In this document: one piece after another, positions 1 through 9,060 of the stretch | Layout of the letters: each line of letters opens with the position of its first letter | Numbering within the stretch: the first letter of the stretch is position 1 | Assembly (NCBI RefSeq): GCF_026107375.2 | Contig: NZ_JAPCIA010000001.1 | Span: 1,488,001-1,552,000, forward strand | Length of the DNA stretch: 64,000 nucleotides | Source: Sphingomonas sp. BT-65 | Lineage (GTDB): Bacteria; Pseudomonadota; Alphaproteobacteria; Sphingomonadales; Sphingomonadaceae | Direction of reading: 5' to 3' | Notes under the pieces: generated by a model | The model's database searches: none | The model's input: the letters and a program-made list of their open reading frames with translations, nothing else | Told to the model about the DNA's origin: nothing | Program-made: the position numbers and the translations under genes

Positions 1-1050
1 TCGATCCTCTCGACGCTCGGCTATGCCTATCATTTCGACGCCAATCTCTACGCGCGCCACCTGCGCGAACTGGCGGAGGCGCTGGGCATCGTGCGTATCG
101 AAGGACGGCTGGCGGAAGTCGAACGGGATCCCGAGACGGGCTTCGTCACCGCGCTCACCACCGTCAGCGGCGAGCGCCTGCCGGGCGAGCTGTTCATCGA
201 CTGTTCGGGCTTTCGCGCGCTGCTGATCGAGGGCGAGATGCAGGCCGGCTATGACGACTGGTCGCACTGGCTGCCCTGCGACCGCGCGGTCGCTGTGCCG
301 AGCGAACGCGTCGCCGAGACCACGCCCTATACCCGCTCCACCGCGCGCGCGGCCGGGTGGCAGTGGCGCATCCCGCTCCAGCATCGGACCGGCAACGGCT
401 ATGTCTATTGCAGCACGTTTCTGGGCGACGACGAGGCGGCGGCCACGCTGCTCGCCAATCTCGACGGCGCGGCGCTGGCGGAACCGCGCTTTCTGCGTTT
501 CACCGCCGGGCGCCGGCACCGCGCCTGGATCGGCAACGTCGTCGCGATCGGCTTGTCGGCGGGCTTTCTGGAGCCATTGGAATCGACCAGCATCCACCTG
601 ATCCAGAGCGGGATCGCCAAGCTGCTGACGCTATTCCCGGATCGCGGCTGCGATCCCGCATTGGCCACACGCTTCAACGCGCTGTTCGGCGCGGATATGG
701 ACAATATCAAGGACTTCCTGATCCTCCATTATCATGCCACCGAGGACAAGCCCGAGCCCTTGTGGACACAATGCCGGCACATGGCGCTGCCCGACACGCT
801 GGTCGAGCGCGAGCGCGAATATCGCCGGACCGGGCGCCTGATGCTCGGCAGCGAGGAATTGTTCCGCGAGGCGAGCTGGCTCGCGGTGCTGAACGGTCAG
901 GGGGTCACCGCCGAGGGCTATCATCCCGTAGCGGACACGATCGATCCGGCAGTGAACCGCACGCAGCTTCAGCAGATCGTCGAGGCGATGAATCGCGCCG
1001 CGGCGGCACAGCCCAAACATGACGCGGCGCTGGCGGCGCTGATCGCCTGA
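1..1050 (+). CDS. Tryptophan halogenase-like FAD-dependent protein (5' truncated by window edge)
   Basis: The reading frame is open from the first base, so the N-terminal part (FAD GxGxxG motif and catalytic lysine region, roughly 170-190 residues) lies outside the window; 349 residues are visible. Family hallmarks are clear: YAYHFDANLYARHLR, LFIDCSGFRALL, WQWRIPLQHRTGNGYVY (the WxWxIP signature) and GFLEPLESTSIHLIQSGIAKLL. Known members oxidise FADH2 to make HOCl and chlorinate indoles. In Xanthomonas, Caulobacter and sphingomonads many copies sit in TBDR/glycan loci with unproven substrates, as here. It converges with the glycosidase-like gene, with a gap of only four bases between the stops. 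Family certain; halogenating activity not shown. Confidence 0.9.
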   Translation, partial: SILSTLGYAYHFDANLYARHLRELAEALGIVRIEGRLAEVERDPETGFVTALTTVSGERLPGELFIDCSGFRALLIEGEMQAGYDDWSHWLPCDRAVAVPSERVAETTPYTRSTARAAGWQWRIPLQHRTGNGYVYCSTFLGDDEAAATLLANLDGAALAEPRFLRFTAGRRHRAWIGNVVAIGLSAGFLEPLESTSIHLIQSGIAKLLTLFPDRGCDPALATRFNALFGADMDNIKDFLILHYHATEDKPEPLWTQCRHMALPDTLVEREREYRRTGRLMLGSEELFREASWLAVLNGQGVTAEGYHPVADTIDPAVNRTQLQQIVEAMNRAAAAQPKHDAALAALIA

Positions 1051-1054
1051 GCCG

Positions 1055-3103
1055 CTATCGCCCCCCGCTTGCGGTCGGCGGACGGACGGCGAGATAGACC
1101 GTGCTCCAGAGCTGCGCCGCATTGGATTCGTCGACATCCCGCCGCCCCGCGCCGAACGCGACTGCCTGATAGCGGCCACCGGCATAGGTCCATGACCATA
1201 GCTCGGAGCTCTGCAGCGTCCGCGTCGCCTGGATCGCGCGCCACAGCCGTGCCTGCGCTTGCCGGAGCCCCGCACGGGTCGCTTCGGGCAGCTCGCGCCG
1301 CGCGAGCTGCCGTTCGAGCCCGGCGGCAAGCAACGCCTGCTGCCACGACCACACGACGGTGCCGTGATAGGCGGCCGGGGTGAAGCGCGCCTGCACCTCT
1401 TGGCCCGCCAATGCCGGATTGGCGACGAGCAGGCCGATATCGGTCATCAGGCCGGCCGGAAAGGGACGCATGACCGCACCGACATAGGCGTCCAGATCAG
1501 CCGGCGAAGGATCGCCGAACAGCAGCGCGAAGCCTTCATCGGAATTGAGGATCGGTACCGGCACGCCCGCATCGTCGAGCGCGATGGCATGGAAGCTGAG
1601 CGGCGCCGAACCAAGCGCCGCCAGCGCGGGTCCCGCAGGCACACCCGCGCGCGCCGCATAGTCGCGGATCAGCGGCGCAGCGCGCGCGGCCGGGATCGAG
1701 ACGCGGAACAGCGGCGGCGCGCGGTCGCGCCAGACCGCTGCCATCGCCTCGGCCCGCGCGAAAGCCGTCCGGTCCTTGGCAGGAAGATAGGGGTCGAGCA
1801 GCCCGGCGCGGAGCAGGCGCGCGGCTGCTTCGAGCGCGGCCGGAACGAACACGGCATTGACGTCATAGGCATAGCGCCCGCGCCCCAGCCCCTCCTCGCT
1901 ATCGCGCCACTGCCCGGTCAAACGGCCGGGCTTGATCGCGACGAGCCGGGCCGCGGCGGGGGCTTCGGCAAAGGGACGCGCCTGATCGAGAACGAAGCGA
2001 AGGTTGCGCACCAGCGCGGCGCCAGCCGGCTCGACCCGGCCCGGCTGCGCCTCGCTCGGAAGCTCGCGCGCGAGGAAGGCGCGCGCCGCATCCCGATCGG
2101 CACGGTCGAGCAGATAGCTTGCCGCCACCGGCGCGAGCATGAAGTCGTCGTCGATCATCGCATAGTCGAGCGTCGCCGCGGCGCCGCCGCGTCCCTCGCG
2201 CCGGTGCTCGACGACGGCGAATTCCGACAGCCCCTCCTCATGCGCCACCTCCCCCGCCGCATTGAGCCGCGCGAGGACCGAGCCGAGGCCGGATTCGATC
2301 GCTGCCGGCTGAAGCACGGGCATCAGCAACCGCATCGACATCAGCGTGTCGCGGCCGAAATAGGTGTTGAACCGCCATGAGCCCGCCAGGAACTTCTCGC
2401 GATAGCTGAGGAAATGCAGCGCATCGCGCGCCGCCGCGTCGTCCGCCGCGCGGTCGTTGAGCAGCTCGGGCAAGGTCAAGCCGGTGAGCGGCGGATCGCC
2501 GCTCGCCGCCACGATCTCGATCCGGATCCGGCCGCTCGGCCCGGCGGCGATCGCTCCGCGCTCGACCCGCCCGTCGAGGATGTTGAGCTCCAGCCGATAG
2601 CCGGGCGCACCGTCCAGCCGGTCGCGCGCATAGCTGATCCGATTGCCCTCCACGCGCATCGGCGCCGCCACTTCGGCGGGGAATTTGCCGATCGCCTGAT
2701 AGTCGCGCAGAAAGCGGACATTGGAGAGGACCGTCTGCCTGATGGCGAGGCGCGGCCCATCGACCGTCGCGATCGCACGGATGCCGTAGAGCGGACGCCC
2801 CTTCCCGTCTGCGAGGGTTATCGGCTGCGGCGCGCCTTCAAGCCGCCAGCGCACTGGCGCCGCGACGCGGTCAAACCACAGTCCCACGCCGCTGTTTCCC
2901 GCCGGGAAAGCCACCAGGATGCGCGGATCGGTGCCCGCACGCAGCAGCAGATGCGCCGCCACCTTGCCGTCGCGAACGAACGCATTGAGGTTCTGGCCCT
3001 CGGTGAGCTGGTAGCTGAGCTCCGGCGCGGGCGGCGGGAGCGAGGGCGCGGCCACGATCAGGCCGGCTCCCGCGATCAGCCCGCGCGCGATCCGCACCGT
3101 CAT
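1055..3103 (-). CDS. Secreted six-hairpin glycosidase-like protein (glycogen-debranching-enzyme C-like)
   Basis: 682 residues with an N-terminal hydrophobic signal (about residues 1-20), so it is probably exported. The centre contains WRFNTYFGRDTLMSMRLLMPVL and repeated helical segments typical of (alpha/alpha)6-barrel glycosidases of the amylo-alpha-1,6-glucosidase/GH15-like clan, and the C-terminal part has GTVVWSWQQALLAAGLERQL. I cannot name its substrate. Its ATG overlaps the stop of the upstream TBDR by one base (TGATG), so the two are translationally coupled and the enzyme probably acts on what that receptor imports. Fold assignment is moderate; specificity unknown. Confidence 0.55.
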   Translation of the reverse strand: MTVRIARGLIAGAGLIVAAPSLPPPAPELSYQLTEGQNLNAFVRDGKVAAHLLLRAGTDPRILVAFPAGNSGVGLWFDRVAAPVRWRLEGAPQPITLADGKGRPLYGIRAIATVDGPRLAIRQTVLSNVRFLRDYQAIGKFPAEVAAPMRVEGNRISYARDRLDGAPGYRLELNILDGRVERGAIAAGPSGRIRIEIVAASGDPPLTGLTLPELLNDRAADDAAARDALHFLSYREKFLAGSWRFNTYFGRDTLMSMRLLMPVLQPAAIESGLGSVLARLNAAGEVAHEEGLSEFAVVEHRREGRGGAAATLDYAMIDDDFMLAPVAASYLLDRADRDAARAFLARELPSEAQPGRVEPAGAALVRNLRFVLDQARPFAEAPAAARLVAIKPGRLTGQWRDSEEGLGRGRYAYDVNAVFVPAALEAAARLLRAGLLDPYLPAKDRTAFARAEAMAAVWRDRAPPLFRVSIPAARAAPLIRDYAARAGVPAGPALAALGSAPLSFHAIALDDAGVPVPILNSDEGFALLFGDPSPADLDAYVGAVMRPFPAGLMTDIGLLVANPALAGQEVQARFTPAAYHGTVVWSWQQALLAAGLERQLARRELPEATRAGLRQAQARLWRAIQATRTLQSSELWSWTYAGGRYQAVAFGAGRRDVDESNAAQLWSTVYLAVRPPTASGGR

Positions 3104-5673
3104 CAGAATTTCAGCGTCACCGAGCCGCCGAAGGACGGGCCGGTGATGCCGCGGGCATAGAAGAAGCCCGAGTCCGCATTCTGCGTCTGCCCCTGGCGCG
3201 GGTTGCCTTCGGTCAGTCCCATCACGTCGAAGATATTGTCGGCATCGAAGCTCACCTGCAACCGCTCGGTCAGGTTGAGGCTGACGCCCACGCCCGTCAC
3301 CCCATAGCCGGGCAGCGCCACGCCATTCCCGGAATCGGCGAAAATCTTGCCGATATATTTGTAGCGCGCATAGACCTCGCCCAAGCCGTTGGGCAGCTTG
3401 ATCGTCGGTGTGATCGTATAGAGCTGCGCCGGCGTACGCTCCGGCCGGTTGCCGTCATAGACCGGCTGCGCGACGCCATCGAGACGGAGGTTGCTGAGCG
3501 TCGGGTCCTGGAACACGCCGATGAAGTTGACCGAGAACCACTCGATCGGCCGCACCACGACGTCGATCTCGACGCCCTGGGTGCTGAGGTCGGCCAGGAA
3601 GGCCTGCTGGCGGGTCGGGTCGGCGGGATCGATGAAGTTGTAGAACTGGTCGTTGAAGTTGGTGCGGAAGACCGTCGCCGACCCGTTGAACCAGCGGCCG
3701 AGCTGGAGCCGGACGCCCGCCTCGTAGAGCTCGATCTCGGTGATCGGATCGACATTGTTGGTCTGGAAGCCGAGCGCATAGCGCGCATAGACGGCGAGGT
3801 TGGGCGTGATGCGGTAATTGGCGCCGACGGTCCAGGCGGTCTTCTCCTGCGTCGCGCGCCGGACGGTGTAGGTGCCGTCCCAGGTCGGTCCCACCGTCCG
3901 CACGATCCCGCCGACGCCGGCCGGCACCGGCTGGTTGACCGCCGCGCCGTTGCCGTCGCGGAACGTCGCATCGACGCTTTCCCAGCGGATGCCGGCATCG
4001 ATGTTGAGATTGTCGCCGATCGCGAGCTCGTCGTTGATGTAGACCGAGATCGAGCTGTCCTTGCGCTCGCGGATGCCGACACCCCAGTCGCCATAGGAGA
4101 TGAGGCCGTTGTCGCTCAGCGTGCCGATGACGTTGTTGCCAGCATCGAGCGCGACGATGTCATAGATGTCACTGTTGTTCTTGACGTCGTTGACGACCGG
4201 CGCGACCGCCGACTGGTTCTGCCACCGGCTGACGTCGTAATACATCACGCCCGCGGTCAGCGAATTCTTGAAGCCGTCGCCTTCGGCTTCCCAGCGGAAG
4301 CCCAGATTGGCGCCGAAGTCATGCCCCTCGACATAGTCGTGGTTGAGGATCGTCTGCTGGAGGAAGCCGTTTCCGTTCAGCGCGTTGAGCTCGGCGGTCT
4401 GGTTCGCGCCAAGCACCACGCCGGTGCGCAGGTTGCGAATGCCGAAGCGCGCCGCGGTCGGGAAGGCGAGCGCCCCCCGCTCAAGGAAGCCGAGGCCACC
4501 CACCTGGATGCCGTCGAGCGGCGAAACGCCCGGCGTCAGATAGTCGACGGCGCTGGCGAGCCCGGCATTGCCGGTGCCCGATCCCGGGAAGAGGCCGTTG
4601 AAGTCGTAGCTGAAGTCGAGATAGCGGGCGCGGGCAAACAGCTCGAGGCCGTCGGTCACCGGCTTCTCGAAATCGAGCCGGATCTGCTTGGTCTTGGCAC
4701 GCACCCCTTCGGTGAGGCGGAAATCGCGGAACCCGTCGGCCTCGACGAAGGTCGACACCGGCACCGAGATGCGCGCGAACGCGTCGCCGCCGATATTGTC
4801 CTTTTGCGGGTCGAGGCCCGGCACCGCGCCCGGGTCGCCGTCATTATAGGTATAGGGCATGCCGGCATAATAGGCGGTCTTGAGATCACCGATCTTGCCG
4901 GTCAGCCGCACGAACCCGCCGCTGTCGAAGCGGTATTCGAGCATCGCCTTGACGCGATAGCCCTCATAATCGAACGGGTTGCGGCGCACGCCGGGGCTGG
5001 TCTGGAAATAGCCGCCAATGTTGAACGCCAGATTCTCCGCGATCGGCGCGGAGAGATATAGATCGGCGCGCTTCAGGCCATAATCATAGCCGGTGACGCG
5101 CGCACTCCCCTCGAATTCGGTGAAGTTGGGCCGGCGCGAGATGAAGTTGATCGTGGCCCCCGCGCCGTTGACGGTCAGCACGCCCGACGAGCCGCCCTTC
5201 ACCGCTTCCAGCCGGTCGATCGTCAGGTCCTGCGAGAAGAAGAAATCGGCGCCGCCGCCCTGATAGAGGACCGGCATCCCGTCCTCCTCGAGCTGGACGA
5301 AGCGCTGCCCGCCGCCCTGCAGGCCGCGGACCGAATAGTTGTTGGAGAGTTCGCCTGCGGTGCCCTCGACGAAGATGCCGGGAACCAGTTCGAGCATGTC
5401 GGCGGTGGAGCGTGGCGCGCGGCGGTCGATATCCTCGCGGGTCGCATAGGTGATGTCGGCGGAGGCGGTGATGAGCGGGCGGCCGCGCGACGTCTGGCCA
5501 GTGACGACGATTTCCTGGTCCTCTTCCGCCTCCGGCTGCGCAACCGGTTGCGCCGCCTGGCCGGCGGGCGGCGCGGTCTGGGACGAGGTCTGTGCCAGCG
5601 CTGGCGCCGCCGGGATGATTGCCGCGCTCAACAGCAGTCCCGTTTTCAGGCTGGCACGTTGCGACGTGGTCAT
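3103..5673 (-). CDS. TonB-dependent outer-membrane receptor
   Basis: 856 residues. The ATG at 5673 is preferred over an upstream in-frame start because it has a good ribosome-binding site (AAAGGGGAG) and begins a clean signal peptide ending PALAQ (about residue 28). A TonB-box-like EIVVTGQ lies at residues 54-60, followed by a plug domain (TADMLELVPGIFVEG, NYSVRGLQGGG, RLEAVKGGSSG, GATINFISRRP) and a long beta-barrel ending in phenylalanine. It imports an unknown ligand using TonB energy. It is coupled to the six-hairpin glycosidase-like gene and diverges from another TBDR, so a saccharide ligand is plausible but inferred. Confidence 0.92.
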   Translation of the reverse strand: MTTSQRASLKTGLLLSAAIIPAAPALAQTSSQTAPPAGQAAQPVAQPEAEEDQEIVVTGQTSRGRPLITASADITYATREDIDRRAPRSTADMLELVPGIFVEGTAGELSNNYSVRGLQGGGQRFVQLEEDGMPVLYQGGGADFFFSQDLTIDRLEAVKGGSSGVLTVNGAGATINFISRRPNFTEFEGSARVTGYDYGLKRADLYLSAPIAENLAFNIGGYFQTSPGVRRNPFDYEGYRVKAMLEYRFDSGGFVRLTGKIGDLKTAYYAGMPYTYNDGDPGAVPGLDPQKDNIGGDAFARISVPVSTFVEADGFRDFRLTEGVRAKTKQIRLDFEKPVTDGLELFARARYLDFSYDFNGLFPGSGTGNAGLASAVDYLTPGVSPLDGIQVGGLGFLERGALAFPTAARFGIRNLRTGVVLGANQTAELNALNGNGFLQQTILNHDYVEGHDFGANLGFRWEAEGDGFKNSLTAGVMYYDVSRWQNQSAVAPVVNDVKNNSDIYDIVALDAGNNVIGTLSDNGLISYGDWGVGIRERKDSSISVYINDELAIGDNLNIDAGIRWESVDATFRDGNGAAVNQPVPAGVGGIVRTVGPTWDGTYTVRRATQEKTAWTVGANYRITPNLAVYARYALGFQTNNVDPITEIELYEAGVRLQLGRWFNGSATVFRTNFNDQFYNFIDPADPTRQQAFLADLSTQGVEIDVVVRPIEWFSVNFIGVFQDPTLSNLRLDGVAQPVYDGNRPERTPAQLYTITPTIKLPNGLGEVYARYKYIGKIFADSGNGVALPGYGVTGVGVSLNLTERLQVSFDADNIFDVMGLTEGNPRQGQTQNADSGFFYARGITGPSFGGSVTLKF

Positions 5674-5962
5674 GCCTCGCTCCCCTTTTGACGACCGGGC
5701 ATGCATGCCCTGGCGCGGGCACGGCGCCGATCTATGAACTAAGATTTTGGGCCACAACCAATGAACTCGCCTCGGGGATCCGGCGGCGAAACGTGTCGTC
5801 GCGTCTTTCCTCCGTTCCAACGGAGATTTGCGCCGAGAATCCACCTGACGCGGGGCCGGCCGAAAAAATTTGCTCCGCTTTAGCGGTTTTCCCGCGCCGG
5901 CGCATCCGGCCTGTCGAACGGTCCAGCATTCACGACGGGCCGCGTCTTCAGGGGAACCACAA
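5674..5962. promoter_or_regulatory. Divergent promoter region between two TonB-dependent receptor genes
   Basis: A 289-base region with no convincing gene must hold promoters for both TBDRs. It includes a small perfect inverted repeat at 5810-5825 (CTCCGT, four-base loop, ACGGAG) and a short CCGC/GCGG hairpin followed by T residues near 5875. Neither matches an operator I know. No ECF sigma or anti-sigma gene is adjacent, although the rightward TBDR carries an STN domain. Confidence 0.5.
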
Positions 5963-8900
5963 ATGCCGCTGCTTCGTCACGCCCTTCTGGGCGCAACCAT
6001 GTTCACCTCCGCCTCGCCGTTCCTGTCTCCGGCCCATGCGCAGCAGGTGGCGGCTGCCGAGCAGCAGACGGTCAGCCTCAACATTCCTGCCCAGGAGCTC
6101 GGCGCGGCGCTCAACGAGTTCGGGCGGCAGGCGGGCATCAGCATCGCCTTCCCCGTCGAAGTGGTGTCGCGGCACACGAGCCCGGCGCTGCGCGGCCGGT
6201 ACACCCGCACCGAGGCCGCGCGGCGGCTGGTCTCCGGAACCGGCCTGCGGGTGACCGAATCCGCTCCCGGCTCGCTGGTCCTGGTCCAGGGCGCACAGGC
6301 CGCCGGCGCGGCGCAGGAGGAGGTCCCCGCCGAGCCCCCCACCGAGGAGGTCGTCGTGAACGGCTTTCGTGAAGGCCTGGCGGAGGCGCGCGACGTCGAG
6401 CGCAAGGCCGATAATCTCGTCAACGTGCTGTCGGCGGACGATGTCGGCAAGCTGCCCGACACCAACATCGCCGAGGCGCTGCGCCGGCTTCCTTCGGTCT
6501 ATCTGATCCGCGACCAGGGCGAGGGCCGCTATGTCTCGATCCGCGGCGCCGACCCCATCCTCAACAATGTGACGATGAACGGCCAAACCATCGCGGTCTC
6601 GGACACCGACGGCGAGTCGGGCCGCGCGGCGCCGCTCGACGTGCTGAGCTCGAGCGCGCTCTCGCGGGTCGAGATCAACAAGGTGACCCTGCCCTATATG
6701 GACGGCCAGTCGATCGGCGGCACGGTCAACATCGTGACCCCGACCGGCTTCGACTACAAGGACACCTATCTCAATGTCGCCGCGGAAGCCGGCTACAATG
6801 ATCTCGGCAAGGACAACCGGATTTTCTCCGGCAATGTCGCCTTCGCGCACAAATTCTTTGGCGACACGCTCGCGGTGTTCGCGAGCGGCGAATATTGGTT
6901 CAAGCAATATACGTCGCAGAGCTATACGACCTCATCGCCGCAGACCGCGGCGGGCTTCCCGGCGGACTATTATTTCCCGACGAGCGTCGTGCTTGCCCAG
7001 TCGGTCGGCGAAAAGCATCGCTACGGCGGCTCGGTGAACGTCGAATACCGCCCGGACGAGGGCACGCGGGCATGGCTCCGCTACTATTTCACCCAGTATG
7101 ACGACGACCGCACGCGTCCGCAGATCACGATCCGCGGGCTCCAGGGGCGGGCGGTTGCCGCGCCCGCGGTGCGGCGCCCGATCCTCAACCCGACCTCGCT
7201 CACCGAGTTCGGCTATGCGGGCTACCGCTCGCAGATGGAGAACCGCGTCGAGGTCCAGCAGCGGCCGGTGCATCAGCTCGTCCTCGGTGGCGAAAAGCGC
7301 TTCGGCAGCGCCTGGACCGTCCAGGCCAACCTAAACTACACCACCGCCAAGGAGCTCAATCCCTACCAGCGCTATTTCGAATCGATCACCGACACGCTGG
7401 GCGCGCTACCGAGCGAGAGCCCGGCGATCACCTTCGCGTTCGACGAGCGCGGCATCGCGCGGCCGACCGGGTTCAACACCGCGCTCGGCAACGGCCTGAC
7501 CTTCCTCGACCCCGGCTTCAACCGGGTCTATCGCCTGCGCGGCGTCACCTCGACGGTGATCGAGGAGACCTGGACCGGCAATCTCGACGTGACATGGGAC
7601 GGCGAGCTGGGCGATCATGACTTGCAGCTCCGCGCCGGCGGCAAGTTCATCCTGCGCGACAAGTCGGTCGACGACAGCGACTATCGCTACCAATTCACCG
7701 GCCCGGTGACATCGCTGGCCGGGTTCGACGGCCTTTACCTCAACTTCGCGGACGGCCGCGGTGAGCCCTACAAGCCGATCTCCGGTCTCAGCCTGATCGC
7801 GCCCAACCGCGCCGGCTACGAGGCCTTCTTCGACGCGCATCCGGAGTATTTCACCTATGACGCGGTGAGCGCAGCGGCGAACTCCATGGAGAATGACTAC
7901 CGGCTCGATGAGAACATCTACGCCGGCTATGCGATGCTCGACTTCCATGTCACACCGTCCCTCAGCCTGATCGCCGGCGCGCGGATGGAGCATACCAATT
8001 CGGACATCTTCGCGCAGGGCTTCGTCGCGTCGGTCACCTCCAACCCGGGCATCCCGGCGGGTCGCTCGCGCCTCGGCGAGGTGCCGTTCACGACCAGCGA
8101 CATCATCGATATCTCGCGCCGCCACAGCTACACCAACGTCCTCCCGGCGCTGGTCGCGCGGTGGGACATTGGCAAGAACTGGCTGCTGCGCGGCTCGGTG
8201 ACGACCAATATCGGCCGGCCCGACTATACCGACATCGCACCGATCTCGACGGTCGTGGTGAGCGAATCCTACGATGCCGCCAACGACGTCGTGAACCTCA
8301 ACGCCTCGGTCGAGATCGGCAATCCCGACCTTCAGCCCTACAAGGGCCTGAACTTCGACGCGTCGCTCGACTATTATTTCCCGAACAAGTCCGGCTCGGT
8401 ATCGATCGGCGGCTTCTACAAGCGCATCGACAATGCCGTGTACAGCATCGTCAATGAGTTCCGCGACCACGAGTTCCAGGGCGTGACCTATGACTCCTAT
8501 GTCGAGGAAACCGTCGCCAATGCCGATCCCGGCCATATCAAGGGCATCGAGATCAGCGTGCAGAAGGACTTTGTCGAGCTGCCGGCGCCGTTCGACGGGT
8601 TCGGCGTCTATGCCAATGCCGCGTTCATCGACTCCGAGGTCGAGATCGACATCCCCGGCCGTCCAAGCGGCCGCGTGCCCTTCTTCAACCAGGCGGACCG
8701 GATCTACAACGCGCAGCTCTATTACGAGCGGAGCGGATTCGCCGGGCGCGTCGCCTATTCCTATCAGGGTCCGGCGACTGGCAGCGCGTTCGGCGCGAAC
8801 CCCAATCTCGACAATTATCGCGCGGCGCGCGAGACGGTCGACGCGCAGCTCAGCTACACCTTCGGCAACGACCTCAAATTCTCGTTGACCGGGTCGAACC

Positions 8901-9007
8901 TGACCGCCCCGGCGAACATCAACTACCGCAACAACAACAAGTTCTTCATCTCGAGCTACGAGATTTTCGGACGGGAATTCCGCTTGTCGGTCTCGAAGCG
9001 CTTCTAG
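5963..9007 (+). CDS. TonB-dependent receptor with N-terminal STN signalling domain
   Basis: 1,014 residues. The ATG at 5963 follows AGGGGAACC and starts a signal peptide ending AHAQ; the longer in-frame start at 5870 would add a non-signal leader. Residues about 35-100 form an STN (secretin/TonB short N-terminal) domain (VSLNIPAQELGAALNEFGRQAG). Then come a TonB-box-like EEVVVNGF, plug motifs (LPDTNIAEALRRLPSVY, YVSIRGADP, VEINKVTLPYMDGQSIGGTVNI) and a long barrel ending SVSKRF. It is of the Xanthomonas/Caulobacter type. STN domains usually signal to a FecR-type anti-sigma factor, but none is encoded nearby. A PhoD-type phosphatase follows after a hairpin, suggesting a phosphate-ester ligand (inference). 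Confidence 0.93.
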   Translation: MPLLRHALLGATMFTSASPFLSPAHAQQVAAAEQQTVSLNIPAQELGAALNEFGRQAGISIAFPVEVVSRHTSPALRGRYTRTEAARRLVSGTGLRVTESAPGSLVLVQGAQAAGAAQEEVPAEPPTEEVVVNGFREGLAEARDVERKADNLVNVLSADDVGKLPDTNIAEALRRLPSVYLIRDQGEGRYVSIRGADPILNNVTMNGQTIAVSDTDGESGRAAPLDVLSSSALSRVEINKVTLPYMDGQSIGGTVNIVTPTGFDYKDTYLNVAAEAGYNDLGKDNRIFSGNVAFAHKFFGDTLAVFASGEYWFKQYTSQSYTTSSPQTAAGFPADYYFPTSVVLAQSVGEKHRYGGSVNVEYRPDEGTRAWLRYYFTQYDDDRTRPQITIRGLQGRAVAAPAVRRPILNPTSLTEFGYAGYRSQMENRVEVQQRPVHQLVLGGEKRFGSAWTVQANLNYTTAKELNPYQRYFESITDTLGALPSESPAITFAFDERGIARPTGFNTALGNGLTFLDPGFNRVYRLRGVTSTVIEETWTGNLDVTWDGELGDHDLQLRAGGKFILRDKSVDDSDYRYQFTGPVTSLAGFDGLYLNFADGRGEPYKPISGLSLIAPNRAGYEAFFDAHPEYFTYDAVSAAANSMENDYRLDENIYAGYAMLDFHVTPSLSLIAGARMEHTNSDIFAQGFVASVTSNPGIPAGRSRLGEVPFTTSDIIDISRRHSYTNVLPALVARWDIGKNWLLRGSVTTNIGRPDYTDIAPISTVVVSESYDAANDVVNLNASVEIGNPDLQPYKGLNFDASLDYYFPNKSGSVSIGGFYKRIDNAVYSIVNEFRDHEFQGVTYDSYVEETVANADPGHIKGIEISVQKDFVELPAPFDGFGVYANAAFIDSEVEIDIPGRPSGRVPFFNQADRIYNAQLYYERSGFAGRVAYSYQGPATGSAFGANPNLDNYRAARETVDAQLSYTFGNDLKFSLTGSNLTAPANINYRNNNKFFISSYEIFGREFRLSVSKRF

Positions 9008-9014
9008 GTTCCAC

Positions 9015-9042
9015 GCGGGAGGGCGCCGCGTCGCCCTCCCGC
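9015..9042 (+). terminator. Strong hairpin after the STN-domain TBDR
   Basis: Perfect 11-base arms (GCGGGAGGGCG / CGCCCTCCCGC) enclose a six-base loop and are followed by TCTTGTT. It lies just after the TBDR stop and before the PhoD gene. It could be a partial terminator or an RNA-stabilising stem that lowers phosphatase expression relative to the receptor. Confidence 0.7.
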
Positions 9043-9060
9043 TCTTGTTCGGGCAGGCCC

